NCBI RefSeq assembly: GCF_019049325.1
Contig: NZ_JAGMUO010000104.1
Span: 194,693-258,692, forward strand
From: Streptomyces sp. AC512_CC834
Lineage (GTDB): Bacteria > Actinomycetota > Actinomycetes > Streptomycetales > Streptomycetaceae
Direction: 5' to 3'
Length of the DNA: 64,000 bases
Of this stretch, positions 49,007-58,109 are shown one piece after another. Position 1 is the stretch's first letter, and every line of letters begins with the position of its first letter. The position numbers and the translations under genes were made by a program. A model generated the notes under the pieces. The model did not search any database. It had not been told where the DNA came from and saw only the letters and a list, made by a program, of their open reading frames with translations.

Positions 49007-49477
49007 ATGCCTCGTAAGGGCCCCGCCCCGAAGCGCCCGGTCATCATCGACCCGGTCTACGGTTCCCCTCTGGTGACCTCCCTCATCAACAAGGTGCTGA
49101 TGAACGGCAAGCGCTCCACCGCCGAGCGCATTGTCTACGGCGCCATGGAGGGACTGCGCGAGAAGACCAGCAACGACCCGGTCATCACGCTCAAGCGCGC
49201 GCTCGAGAACATCAAGCCGACCCTCGAGGTCAAGTCCCGCCGTGTCGGTGGTGCGACGTACCAGGTGCCGATCGAGGTCAAGCCCGGCCGCGCCAACACC
49301 CTCGCGCTGCGCTGGCTCGTCGGTTACTCCCGCGCCCGTCGCGAGAAGACCATGACCGAGCGTCTGCTCAACGAGCTCCTCGACGCCTCCAACGGCCTCG
49401 GTGCCGCTGTGAAGAAGCGCGAGGACACGCACAAGATGGCCGAGTCCAACAAGGCCTTCGCGCACTACCGCTGGTAG
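49007..49477 (+). CDS. rpsG: 30S ribosomal protein S7
   Basis: A 156-residue S7, assembly initiator of the 30S head. It starts MPRKGPAPKRPVIIDPVYGS and includes VKSRRVGGATYQVPIEVKPG and LNELLDASNGLGAAVKKRED. ATG at 49007; its ribosome site AAGGAGAAG overlaps the rpsL end. Confidence 0.98.
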   Translation: MPRKGPAPKRPVIIDPVYGSPLVTSLINKVLMNGKRSTAERIVYGAMEGLREKTSNDPVITLKRALENIKPTLEVKSRRVGGATYQVPIEVKPGRANTLALRWLVGYSRARREKTMTERLLNELLDASNGLGAAVKKREDTHKMAESNKAFAHYRW

Positions 49478-49516
49478 TCGCTCCCCACATCGAGACCGAG
49501 AGAAGACCGAAGCCTT

Positions 49517-51643
49517 ATGGCTACCACTTCACTTGACCTGGCCAAGGTCCGCAACATCGGGATCATGGCCCACATCGACGCGGGCAAGACGACCACCACC
49601 GAGCGGATCCTGTTCTACACCGGCGTTTCGTACAAGATCGGTGAGGTCCACGACGGCGCCGCCACGATGGACTGGATGGAGCAGGAGCAGGAGCGTGGCA
49701 TCACGATCACGTCTGCCGCCACCACCTGTCACTGGCCGCTCGAGGACAACGACTACACGATCAACATCATCGACACCCCGGGGCACGTCGACTTCACCGT
49801 AGAGGTGGAGCGTTCCCTGCGGGTGCTCGACGGTGCCGTGACCGTGTTCGACGGTGTCGCCGGTGTCGAGCCGCAGTCCGAGACGGTGTGGCGTCAGGCC
49901 GACCGTTACGGCGTGCCCCGCATCTGCTTCGTGAACAAGCTGGACCGCACCGGCGCCGAGTTCCACCGCTGCGTGGAGATGATCTCGGACCGCCTGGGCG
50001 CCCAGCCGCTCGTCATGCAGCTCCCGATCGGTGCCGAGGCCGACTTCAAGGGCGTCGTGGACCTGGTCCGCATGAAGGCGCTCGTGTGGTCCGCCGAGGC
50101 GGCCAAGGGCGAGATGTACGAGACCGTCGACATCCCGGCCACGCACACCGAGGCCGCCGACGAGTGGCGCGGCAAGCTGGTCGAGGCCGTCGCGGAGAAC
50201 GACGACGAGATCATGGAGCTGTTCCTGGAGGGCCAGGAGCCCACCGAGGAGCAGCTCTACGCCGCGATCCGCCGCGTCACCATCGCCTCCGGCAAGTCCA
50301 GCGGCACCACGGTCACCCCGGTGTTCTGCGGCACCGCGTTCAAGAACAAGGGCGTCCAGCCCCTGCTCGACGCGGTCGTGCGCTACCTGCCGACCCCGCT
50401 CGACGTCGAGGCCATCGAGGGTCACGACGTCAAGGACCCCGAGGTCGTCGTCAAGCGCAAGCCGTCCGAGGACGAGCCGCTCTCCGCGCTCGCGTTCAAG
50501 ATCATGAGCGACCCGCACCTGGGCAAGCTCACCTTCGTCCGGGTGTACTCCGGCCGCCTGGTGTCCGGCACCGCCGTGCTGAACTCCGTCAAGGGCCGCA
50601 AGGAGCGCATCGGCAAGATCTACCGCATGCACGCCAACAAGCGTGAGGAGATCGAGGCGGTGGGCGCCGGCGACATCGTCGCCGTGATGGGTCTGAAGCA
50701 GACCACCACGGGTGAGACGCTGTCCGACGACAAGCAGCCGGTCATCCTGGAGTCCATGGACTTCCCGGCGCCGGTCATCCAGGTCGCCATCGAGCCCAAG
50801 TCGAAGGGCGACCAGGAGAAGCTCGGCGTCGCGATCCAGCGGCTGGCCGAGGAGGACCCGTCCTTCCAGGTCCACACGAACGAGGAGACGGGCCAGACCA
50901 TCATCGGTGGTATGGGCGAGCTGCACCTCGAGGTGCTGGTCGACCGTATGCGCCGTGAGTTCAAGGTCGAGGCCAACGTCGGCAAGCCGCAGGTCGCGTA
51001 CCGTGAGACGATCCGCAAGACCGTCGAGCGCGTGGACTACACCCACAAGAAGCAGACCGGTGGTACCGGTCAGTTCGCCAAGGTGCAGATCGCGATCGAG
51101 CCGATCGAGGGCGGCGACGCGTCGTACGAGTTCGTGAACAAGGTGACCGGTGGCCGCATCCCGAAGGAGTACATCCCTTCGGTGGACGCCGGTGCGCAGG
51201 AGGCCATGCAGTTCGGCATCCTGGCCGGCTACGAGATGACGGGCGTGCGCATCACGCTCCTCGACGGTGGCTACCACGAGGTCGACTCCTCCGAGCTCGC
51301 CTTCAAGATCGCCGGTTCGCAGGCCTTCAAGGAGGCCGCGCGCAAGGCTTCGCCCGTGCTCCTCGAGCCGATGATGGCCGTCGAGGTCACCACGCCCGAG
51401 GACTACATGGGTGACGTCATCGGCGACATCAACTCCCGCCGTGGCCAGATCCAGGCCATGGAGGAGCGGATGGGTGCCCGCCTCGTGAAGGGCCTCGTGC
51501 CGCTGTCGGAGATGTTCGGCTACGTCGGAGACCTCCGCAGCAAGACGTCGGGTCGCGCAAGCTACTCGATGCAGTTCGACTCCTACGCCGAGGTTCCCCG
51601 GAACGTCGCCGAGGAGATCATCGCGAAGGCCAAGGGCGAGTAA
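49517..51643 (+). CDS. fusA: Elongation factor G
   Basis: A 708-residue translocase GTPase. Nucleotide motifs are NIGIMAHIDAGKTTTTERIL (P-loop), DTPGHVDFTVEVERSL and FVNKLDRTGAEF. Domain IV contains the conserved tip region and the C-terminal domain ends in the PRNVAEEIIAKAKGE segment. ATG at 49517, 39 bp after rpsG in the str operon. Confidence 0.98.
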   Translation: MATTSLDLAKVRNIGIMAHIDAGKTTTTERILFYTGVSYKIGEVHDGAATMDWMEQEQERGITITSAATTCHWPLEDNDYTINIIDTPGHVDFTVEVERSLRVLDGAVTVFDGVAGVEPQSETVWRQADRYGVPRICFVNKLDRTGAEFHRCVEMISDRLGAQPLVMQLPIGAEADFKGVVDLVRMKALVWSAEAAKGEMYETVDIPATHTEAADEWRGKLVEAVAENDDEIMELFLEGQEPTEEQLYAAIRRVTIASGKSSGTTVTPVFCGTAFKNKGVQPLLDAVVRYLPTPLDVEAIEGHDVKDPEVVVKRKPSEDEPLSALAFKIMSDPHLGKLTFVRVYSGRLVSGTAVLNSVKGRKERIGKIYRMHANKREEIEAVGAGDIVAVMGLKQTTTGETLSDDKQPVILESMDFPAPVIQVAIEPKSKGDQEKLGVAIQRLAEEDPSFQVHTNEETGQTIIGGMGELHLEVLVDRMRREFKVEANVGKPQVAYRETIRKTVERVDYTHKKQTGGTGQFAKVQIAIEPIEGGDASYEFVNKVTGGRIPKEYIPSVDAGAQEAMQFGILAGYEMTGVRITLLDGGYHEVDSSELAFKIAGSQAFKEAARKASPVLLEPMMAVEVTTPEDYMGDVIGDINSRRGQIQAMEERMGARLVKGLVPLSEMFGYVGDLRSKTSGRASYSMQFDSYAEVPRNVAEEIIAKAKGE

Positions 51644-51704
51644 CGGACTACTCCGTTCAACGGACCCCGTAAACACGCTTTAGGCTTGACCCCGGAGCCT
51701 GCAT

Positions 51705-51738
51705 GGGGCATTCCGCCGCAAACCCGGCGGAATGCCCC
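51705..51738 (+). terminator. Hairpin in the fusA-tuf gap
   Basis: GGGGCATTCCGCCG (51705-51718) is exactly complementary to CGGCGGAATGCCCC (51725-51738), loop 6 nt, without a T tract. It lies 62 bp after fusA and 77 bp before tuf. It may limit readthrough or sit in the leader of a tuf-specific transcript. Promoter-like candidates upstream are TTCAAC/TAGGCT (51656/51681), though the spacer is long (19 bp). Confidence 0.7.
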
Positions 51739-51815
51739 GGCACCCGGGCTTTCCAGCAAAGATCACCTGGCGCCGATGAGTAAGGCGTACAGAACCACTC
51801 CACAGGAGGACCCCA

Positions 51816-53009
51816 GTGGCGAAGGCGAAGTTCGAGCGGACTAAGCCGCACGTCAACATCGGCACCATCGGTCACATCGACCACGGTAAGACGACCCTCA
51901 CGGCCGCCATTACCAAGGTGCTGCACGACGCGTACCCCGAGCTGAACGAGGCCTCGGCCTTCGACCAGATCGACAAGGCTCCCGAGGAGCGCCAGCGCGG
52001 TATCACGATCTCGATCGCGCACGTCGAGTACCAGACGGAGACGCGTCACTACGCGCACGTCGACTGCCCCGGTCACGCGGACTACATCAAGAACATGATC
52101 ACGGGTGCGGCGCAGATGGACGGCGCCATCCTCGTGGTCGCCGCGACCGACGGCCCGATGCCGCAGACCAAGGAGCACGTGCTCCTGGCCCGCCAGGTCG
52201 GCGTTCCGTACATCGTCGTCGCCCTGAACAAGGCCGACATGGTGGACGACGAGGAGATCCTGGAGCTCGTCGAGCTCGAGGTGCGTGAGCTGCTCTCCGA
52301 GTACGAGTTCCCGGGTGACGAGCTGCCGGTCATCAAGGTCTCCGCCCTGAAGGCCCTCGAGGGCGACAAGGAGTGGGGCAACTCGGTCCTCGAGCTCATG
52401 AAGGCCGTGGACGAGGCCATCCCGGAGCCCGAGCGCGACGTCGACAAGCCGTTCCTGATGCCGATCGAGGACGTCTTCACGATCACCGGTCGTGGCACCG
52501 TCGTCACCGGTCGTATCGAGCGCGGCATCCTCAAGGTCAACGAGACCGTCGACATCATCGGCATCAAGCAGGACAAGACCACCACCACGGTCACCGGCAT
52601 CGAGATGTTCCGGAAGCTCCTCGACGAGGGCCAGGCCGGTGAGAACGTCGGTCTGCTGCTTCGCGGCATCAAGCGCGAGGACGTCGAGCGCGGCCAGGTC
52701 ATCATCAAGCCGGGCTCGGTCACCCCGCACACCGAGTTCGAGGCGCAGGCCTACATCCTGTCCAAGGACGAGGGTGGCCGCCACACGCCGTTCTTCAACA
52801 ACTACCGTCCGCAGTTCTACTTCCGTACGACGGACGTGACCGGCGTCGTGACCCTCCCCGAGGGCACCGAGATGGTCATGCCGGGTGACAACACCGAGAT
52901 GAAGGTGGAGCTCATCCAGCCCGTCGCCATGGAAGAGGGCCTGAAGTTCGCCATCCGCGAGGGTGGCCGGACCGTGGGCGCCGGCCAGGTCACCAAGATC
53001 AACAAGTAG
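51816..53009 (+). CDS. tuf: Elongation factor Tu
   Basis: A 397-residue EF-Tu. P-loop GTIGHIDHGKTTLTAAIT, switch II DCPGHADYIKNMI, ALNKADMVDDEEI. Residues commonly altered in elfamycin resistance look unaltered (LLARQVGVPY, SKDEGGRHTPF, GRTVGAGQV). GTG at 51816 with AGGAGG upstream. This str-operon copy corresponds to tuf1; streptomycetes often have further tuf genes elsewhere. Confidence 0.98.
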   Translation: MAKAKFERTKPHVNIGTIGHIDHGKTTLTAAITKVLHDAYPELNEASAFDQIDKAPEERQRGITISIAHVEYQTETRHYAHVDCPGHADYIKNMITGAAQMDGAILVVAATDGPMPQTKEHVLLARQVGVPYIVVALNKADMVDDEEILELVELEVRELLSEYEFPGDELPVIKVSALKALEGDKEWGNSVLELMKAVDEAIPEPERDVDKPFLMPIEDVFTITGRGTVVTGRIERGILKVNETVDIIGIKQDKTTTTVTGIEMFRKLLDEGQAGENVGLLLRGIKREDVERGQVIIKPGSVTPHTEFEAQAYILSKDEGGRHTPFFNNYRPQFYFRTTDVTGVVTLPEGTEMVMPGDNTEMKVELIQPVAMEEGLKFAIREGGRTVGAGQVTKINK

Positions 53010-53101
53010 GCTCCGCCTGCTTGTCGGTCGGTCGGTCGGTCGGTCCTACCCGGCCTGGCCTGACCTGACGACCTGGCATGGGCCGACATTGGCTGATGCC
53101 T

Positions 53102-53139
53102 GAAAGGGCCCGTACGACTTCGGTCGTACGGGCCCTTTC
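53102..53139. terminator. Terminator after tuf (UUCG tetraloop)
   Basis: A 17-bp perfect stem (53102-53118 with 53123-53139) capped by C-TTCG-G, an exceptionally stable tetraloop, with AAA/TTT at its base. Shared by tuf and the convergent ABC permease gene (stop at 53155). Upstream, 53023-53045 is a (GTCG)n tetranucleotide run. Confidence 0.93.
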
Positions 53140-53154
53140 GCTGTCCCCTTCCGG

Positions 53155-55743
53155 TCACTCACGGATGGTTGCCGGCTCCACCGGGCGGCGTCGCAGCGTC
53201 AGGGCCGCGGGTGCGACCGACGCCGCCACGGTGAGGACCGCGCAGGCACCCGCGGTCGTACCGACGGCCGCCCACGGCAGCACCGGCGCGACGGGTACCG
53301 AGAGCAGGCCCAGCGCCGCCGACATCCCTGCCAGGTTGAGCCCGGTGACGACAAGACCCAGCAGCGCGCCGACCGCGACGACCGTCAGCGACTCGGCGCC
53401 GACCAGGCGGAGCACCTGGCCTTTGGTGGCCCCGGCCAGCCGCAGCACCGCGAGGTCGCGGGCCCGGTCGGAGGTGGCCATCAGCATCGTGTTGACCAGC
53501 GAGATGGCGGTGTAGAGCAGGGCGATGCCGAGGACCAGGAGGAAGCCGAGCCGGGTCGTGCCGCTGGTCTGGGGCCGGGCGGCCGCGATCCACTCGTCCC
53601 CGGTCGACACCTGCCCGCCGGCCGGTCCCACCGCTTCCCGCAGCCGGTCGGCCACCGCGTCGGCGTCGGCGCCGTCCGTGAGGGCGACGTCCACCCGGTC
53701 GACCGGGGCGCGGGGCGCGTTGGCGGGGGTGACGTAGACGCCGTTGCCGCCGGTGCCGGTGTGCATCACCGCGGCGATGCGCAGTGTCTTCTCCGTGCCG
53801 TCGCCGAGCCACACCCGCACGTTCCGGCCGACCGTGTGCTCTTCCCACTCCTCGTTCACGATGATCGAGTGGTCGTCCAGGTCGGTCGCCCTCCCCGCCG
53901 CGAGCGGCAGCCGGGTGGTGGCGGTGAGCGCCTCCGGGTCGGCGACGGCGCGGGCGTCGGACCTGATGAGTGCCACGTCGTCCTCCAGGACGTACACCGC
54001 GCTCGACGAGGACGGTGAGATCTCCGTCCCGGGGATCGCGCGCAGCCGGTCCAGGGTCCGGCGGTCGAGGCCCGTGCTGTCGAGTCCCGTACGGTCGAGT
54101 CCCGTATGGCCGACGCCCGTGCCGTCGAGGCCCGTGCCGCCGTCGCCGGGTGCGGTGATCACGAAGGCGGCGACGGTCCGCTCGCGCGTCTCGGTGGCCT
54201 TCGCCTCGTTGAGGGTCGCGGTGGCACCGAGCAGTGATCCCGTGAGGGCGACCGTGACCAGCACCGGTGCGGCGACGGCCGCGGTACGGCGGACACCGGC
54301 GGCCGCGTTCTCGCGCACCAGCATGCCCGTGGCGCTCGGCAGGCGTGCCGGGAGCCGGGTCAGTGAACGGGTCAGCGGGCGCACCACGACCGGTGCCAGC
54401 AGCGCGACCGCGGTGATCAGCAGCATCGGCCGGCTCACGTAGGTCTTGCGGTGCAGCAGGTCGCCGGGGTCGCCGGCCAGGGAGACGCCCAGCGTCACCA
54501 GCGCGGTCAGCAGCAGCCCCGCGCCGCACAGCCACCGGCCCCGGGTCATCGTCCCGGCGTCCACGGAGGCTTCGCGCAGCGCCTCGACGGGACCGGTCCT
54601 CCCCGCCCGCCACGACGCCGCGAACGCGCCGCACAGGGCGACGGCGAGGCCCGTCCAGAAGGCCACGTGGTACGGCCAGGTCTGGTCGCCGATGCTGAAC
54701 CAGGCCGGTGCCAGGCCGTCGTCGACCACCCGTGCCGCCAGGTGCGGGGCTCCGTACGCGCCGAGCACGCAGCCGGCCGCGGAGGCGAGCACGCCGACGC
54801 CGAGGGCCTCGGCCAGCACCGTCCGGCGGAGCTGCCCAGGCGTCGCCCCGGCCGTGCGCAGCAGCCCGAACTCCCGGCGCCGCTGGGCCACCGCGAAGGC
54901 GAAGGTGGACGCCACGACGAACACCGACACGAACGCGGTGACGCCGCCGGCCGTGCCGAACAGGGCGTTCAGCGCGGTCAGCGCCTCGCGGTCCCGGTCG
55001 GGATCGGCGTCGGCGTACCGCCGGTCGTCCCCGGTGAGCACCCGCACACCCGCGCTGCCGCGCACGGCGTCCCGCACGGCGTCCCGTACGTCGGACGCCT
55101 CCGCGTCGACCGTCAACTGAACGCTGACCGGGTCGAGCCGGGCGGCCCGCGCGTCGGTGAAGAAGACGGCGTCCTCGAAACCGAGGCCGCGCACGGTGCC
55201 CACGACCCGCAGGGTGCCCCGGTCCGTGCGCACCCGATCGCCCGGCGCGGCCCAGCCGCCGGTGACGACCACCTCGTCGGCGGCACGCGGCGCGCGGCCC
55301 GCGTCGATCCGGTACGGGGCGAAGGCGGCGGTGGACCAGGGGTGACCCACCAGGTCACCGGGCACGCTGCGGCCGTGAACGTCTCGGCCGTGATCGCCCT
55401 GGCCGTGCACGTCCCGGCCGTGGACGCGTACCGGGAAGGACCGGTCCACGACGACCGTGCCGAGCCGCTCCAGCCGGGCCACGACCGCGCCGGGCACGGC
55501 ACGGGGCCGTGCCAGCTCCTCCGTACGCTCACCGACGGGCGTCGGCACCCGCAGGGTGTCCTGCCCCCGGACCACGACCGGCGCCGCGGCGAACCGCTCC
55601 GGCACCCGCTCGGGCGCGTCCAGCGACGAGGCCAGCGCCAGCCCCGTCACGGCGAGCAGCGCGACCCCCAACGCCAACGCGACAAAACTGCCGACGAAGC
55701 TGACCCAACGGGTGCGCATCGTGCGCAGGGCGATGCTCAGCAT
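53155..55743 (-). CDS. FtsX-like ABC transporter permease
   Basis: An 862-residue permease with the duplicated MacB/FtsX architecture. An N-terminal helix (about 12-35) is followed by a large extracytoplasmic domain, then a first FtsX core (around 265-395), a second N-terminal-like helix near 475-500, a second extracytoplasmic domain, and a C-terminal FtsX core (about 725-850, including ALLYTAISLVNTMLMATSDR and LAVLRLAGATKGQVLRLVGA). Both outer domains contain in-frame pentapeptide repeats (HGRDV-type near residue 110, TGLDx-type near residue 540). Its ATPase is encoded 88 bp upstream on the same strand. Such exporters often act on lipoproteins, peptides or antibiotics; the substrate is unknown. 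Confidence 0.9.
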   Translation of the reverse strand: MLSIALRTMRTRWVSFVGSFVALALGVALLAVTGLALASSLDAPERVPERFAAAPVVVRGQDTLRVPTPVGERTEELARPRAVPGAVVARLERLGTVVVDRSFPVRVHGRDVHGQGDHGRDVHGRSVPGDLVGHPWSTAAFAPYRIDAGRAPRAADEVVVTGGWAAPGDRVRTDRGTLRVVGTVRGLGFEDAVFFTDARAARLDPVSVQLTVDAEASDVRDAVRDAVRGSAGVRVLTGDDRRYADADPDRDREALTALNALFGTAGGVTAFVSVFVVASTFAFAVAQRRREFGLLRTAGATPGQLRRTVLAEALGVGVLASAAGCVLGAYGAPHLAARVVDDGLAPAWFSIGDQTWPYHVAFWTGLAVALCGAFAASWRAGRTGPVEALREASVDAGTMTRGRWLCGAGLLLTALVTLGVSLAGDPGDLLHRKTYVSRPMLLITAVALLAPVVVRPLTRSLTRLPARLPSATGMLVRENAAAGVRRTAAVAAPVLVTVALTGSLLGATATLNEAKATETRERTVAAFVITAPGDGGTGLDGTGVGHTGLDRTGLDSTGLDRRTLDRLRAIPGTEISPSSSSAVYVLEDDVALIRSDARAVADPEALTATTRLPLAAGRATDLDDHSIIVNEEWEEHTVGRNVRVWLGDGTEKTLRIAAVMHTGTGGNGVYVTPANAPRAPVDRVDVALTDGADADAVADRLREAVGPAGGQVSTGDEWIAAARPQTSGTTRLGFLLVLGIALLYTAISLVNTMLMATSDRARDLAVLRLAGATKGQVLRLVGAESLTVVAVGALLGLVVTGLNLAGMSAALGLLSVPVAPVLPWAAVGTTAGACAVLTVAASVAPAALTLRRRPVEPATIRE
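54071..54145 (-). repeat. Five in-frame 15-bp repeats in the permease
   Basis: On the plus strand the units begin CCCGTGCTGTCGAGT and recur every 15 bp at 54071, 54086, 54101, 54116 and 54131 with a few changes each. They encode the T-G-L-D-x pentapeptide in the second extracytoplasmic domain. Confidence 0.9.
55370..55429 (-). repeat. Four in-frame 15-bp repeats in the permease N-terminal domain
   Basis: Units of CGGCCGTGAACGTCT type start at 55370, 55385, 55400 and 55415 and encode HGRDV-like pentapeptides in the first extracytoplasmic domain. Confidence 0.88.
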
Positions 55744-55831
55744 GGCGCGTTCTCCGGGGCGGCGGGGGAGGCGTTCGGTGGGGTCGGTCGGGGGATGCGC
55801 GGGCGGGTGCGCATCGTGGGCAGGACGGCGC

Positions 55832-56578
55832 TCAGCACGGTGCTGTCTCCAGTCCGGTCAGGCGGGCGGCGATGGTGTCGGCGCCCGCGCCGGTCAGGTC
55901 GCCGCTCACGTGGCCGTCGACGAGGAAGACCACGCGGTCGGCGTAGGCGGCGGCGACCGGGTCGTGCGTGACCATGACGACGGTCTGGCCCCCGTCGTCG
56001 ACCATGCCGCGCAGCAGGCTCAGCACCTCGCGGCCGGTGCGCGAGTCCAGGGCGCCGGTCGGCTCGTCGGCGAACAGCACCGCGGGGCGGGTGATCAACG
56101 CGCGCGCCAGAGCGACGCGTTGCTGCTGGCCGCCGGACAACTGCGTGGGCCGGTGCCGGGCACGGTCACCGAGGCCGACCTGCCGCAGCACCTCGCGCAC
56201 CCGGCCGCGAGGAGGCCGGCGCCCGGCCAGGCGCAGCGGAAGCGCCACGTTCTGCTCGGCGGTCAGCGACGGCAGCAGGTTGAACGCCTGGAAGACGAAG
56301 CCGACGTGTTCACGGCGCAGCAGGGTCAGCCGCCGCTCGCTCAGTCCGGTCAGCTCGGTGCCGCCGACGACCACCGACCCCGACGTGGGCCGGTCCAGGC
56401 CGGCGGCGCACTGCAGGAGGGTCGACTTGCCCGACCCGGAAGGGCCCATGACGGCCGTGAACGTCCCCCGGGGGAAGGCGACGGTGACCTCGTCGAGGGC
56501 CGTCACCCCGCTGTCGCCCGACCCGTACCGTCGGCTGACGGACCGCAGCCGTATCGCGTCGTCATCATGTGTCCCCAT
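55832..56578 (-). CDS. ABC transporter ATP-binding protein (MacB/LolD type)
   Basis: A 248-residue ATPase. Walker A is VMGPSGSGKSTLLQCAAGLD; the Q-loop lies in VGFVFQAFNLLPSLTAEQNV; the signature is LSGGQQQRVALARAL; Walker B is VLFADEPTGALDS; the H-loop is VMVTHDPVAAAYADR. This matches the LolD/MacB family that partners FtsX-like permeases. Start at ATG 56578 (MGTHDDDAIRLRSVSRRYG); the longer frame reads through the divergent promoter region. The sequence around the start has a CATGTCCCC repeat. Confidence 0.93.
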   Translation of the reverse strand: MGTHDDDAIRLRSVSRRYGSGDSGVTALDEVTVAFPRGTFTAVMGPSGSGKSTLLQCAAGLDRPTSGSVVVGGTELTGLSERRLTLLRREHVGFVFQAFNLLPSLTAEQNVALPLRLAGRRPPRGRVREVLRQVGLGDRARHRPTQLSGGQQQRVALARALITRPAVLFADEPTGALDSRTGREVLSLLRGMVDDGGQTVVMVTHDPVAAAYADRVVFLVDGHVSGDLTGAGADTIAARLTGLETAPC

Positions 56579-56756
56579 GTCCCCATGTCCCCACTCGTCG
56601 GGTGCCGTCTGCTTCACTGACCGGCACCACGAAACCGCCCGCGGCCACCCCGGCGCAGTGCGGCAGGGGCGAGAACCGGGGTAGGGCAGGCCATACCCCC
56701 AAGACGCCCACTGGACCGATGGCCCCGCCGCGCGCACGGGTTCTACGGTGATCCGC

Positions 56757-58109
56757 ATGCACCCCCGCTCCCGCTCCCGCCCACGCGACCTGTGGCAGGC
56801 CCTGTCCGCCCGCGGCTGCGGCTACCTGCTGTCGGAGTGGCCCTGGCGCGCGGTCGCCTACCTGGTGACCGGCGCACTGGCCGGCGCCCTGGCCCTGGTG
56901 GTGATCACGGCCGCGGTCGCCCTCGCAGGAGTACTCGCCGTCGTCCTGGTGGGCCTGCCCCTGCTGGTGCTCACCGCCCTCGTGGGCATCCCCGTGGCCC
57001 GGCTGGAACGGCACCGGCTGCGCCTGATCGACCGTGCCCCCGCCCCCGCCCGCCCCGTACGGCAGCCGCCCGCCACCGGCCCGTGGGCCTGGCTGACCAC
57101 GCGCCTGCGGGAGCGGGCGACCTGGCGGGAACTCGGCCACGCCCTGCTGTTCGCCCTCCTGCTGTGGCCGCTGGACGCCCTGGTCGTCGTGCTCGTCCTG
57201 GCGGTACCCCTCTACCTGGCCGCGACCCCGCTGCTGATGGCCACCGTCGGCGGCGGTGAGGAGGCGAAGGTCCTCAAGCAGTGGACGGTCACCACCTGGC
57301 CGACCGCACTCGGCGTCGCGGTGCTCGGACTGCTCCTCCTCGCCCTGGGCGCCTACGCGCTGGGCCTGGCCGCGGGCGCGCGGGCCGAGCTGACCCGCGT
57401 CCTCGTGGGCACCCCGCGCGAGGGCGGCCCGGACACCAGGGTCGTCGAACTCGCCCGCTCCCGCGTGCGGTTGGTGGACGCCTTCGAGGCCGAGCGGCGC
57501 CGCATCGAACGCGACCTGCACGACGGCGCGCAGCAGCGCCTCGTCGCCCTGACGATGACCCTCGGCCTGGCCCGCCTGGACGCGCCGCCCGGCCCGCTCG
57601 CCGACCAGCTCGCCAAGGCGCACGGCGAGGCGGCCCGGGCCCTGGAGGAACTGCGCGAGCTGATCCACGGCATCCACCCCAAGGTCCTCGCCGACTACGG
57701 CCTGGCGGCGGCCGTCGCCGACGCCGCCGACCGCTCCGCCGTCCCCGTCGACGTCACCCTGGAACTGCCCGGACGGCTGCCCCAGGCCGTCGAGGCCGCC
57801 GCCTACTTCGTGGTCTGCGAGGCCCTCGCCAACATCGGCAGGCACAGCGGCGCCGACCGCGCCGAGGTGAGCGGTGGCCACCGCGACGGACGGCTGATCC
57901 TGCGCGTCCGCGACGACGGCCGGGGCGGGGCCGACCCGGGGGCCGACCCCGTGGCCGCCGGGGCCGCCCCCGGGGCGGGCAGCGGGCTGACCGGACTCGC
58001 CGACCGGGTGTCGGTCCTGGATGGCAGACTCTCCCTGTCCAGCCCGCCGGGCGGACCCACCCTGTTGTCCGTGGAGATTCCTTGCGAGTGGACCGAGCCC
58101 TGCGCGTAG
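56757..58109 (+). CDS. Membrane sensor histidine kinase (HisKA_3 type), copy 3
   Basis: A 450-residue kinase of the same family as the two near 3-6 kb. It has four hydrophobic segments (about 33-60, 62-82, 128-160, 183-208), phospho-acceptor His255 in RRRIERDLHDGAQQRLVALT, and an ATPase domain with CEALANIGRHSGADRAEV, RDDGRGGADPG and GLTGLADRVSVLDG. ATG at 56757 is chosen: TACGGT at 56744-56749 would be a -10 with a 7-nt distance, a leaderless arrangement. GTG at 56748 would lie inside it. Divergent from the ABC transporter and overlapping its response regulator, suggesting that it controls that exporter. Confidence 0.88.
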   Translation: MHPRSRSRPRDLWQALSARGCGYLLSEWPWRAVAYLVTGALAGALALVVITAAVALAGVLAVVLVGLPLLVLTALVGIPVARLERHRLRLIDRAPAPARPVRQPPATGPWAWLTTRLRERATWRELGHALLFALLLWPLDALVVVLVLAVPLYLAATPLLMATVGGGEEAKVLKQWTVTTWPTALGVAVLGLLLLALGAYALGLAAGARAELTRVLVGTPREGGPDTRVVELARSRVRLVDAFEAERRRIERDLHDGAQQRLVALTMTLGLARLDAPPGPLADQLAKAHGEAARALEELRELIHGIHPKVLADYGLAAAVADAADRSAVPVDVTLELPGRLPQAVEAAAYFVVCEALANIGRHSGADRAEVSGGHRDGRLILRVRDDGRGGADPGADPVAAGAAPGAGSGLTGLADRVSVLDGRLSLSSPPGGPTLLSVEIPCEWTEPCA

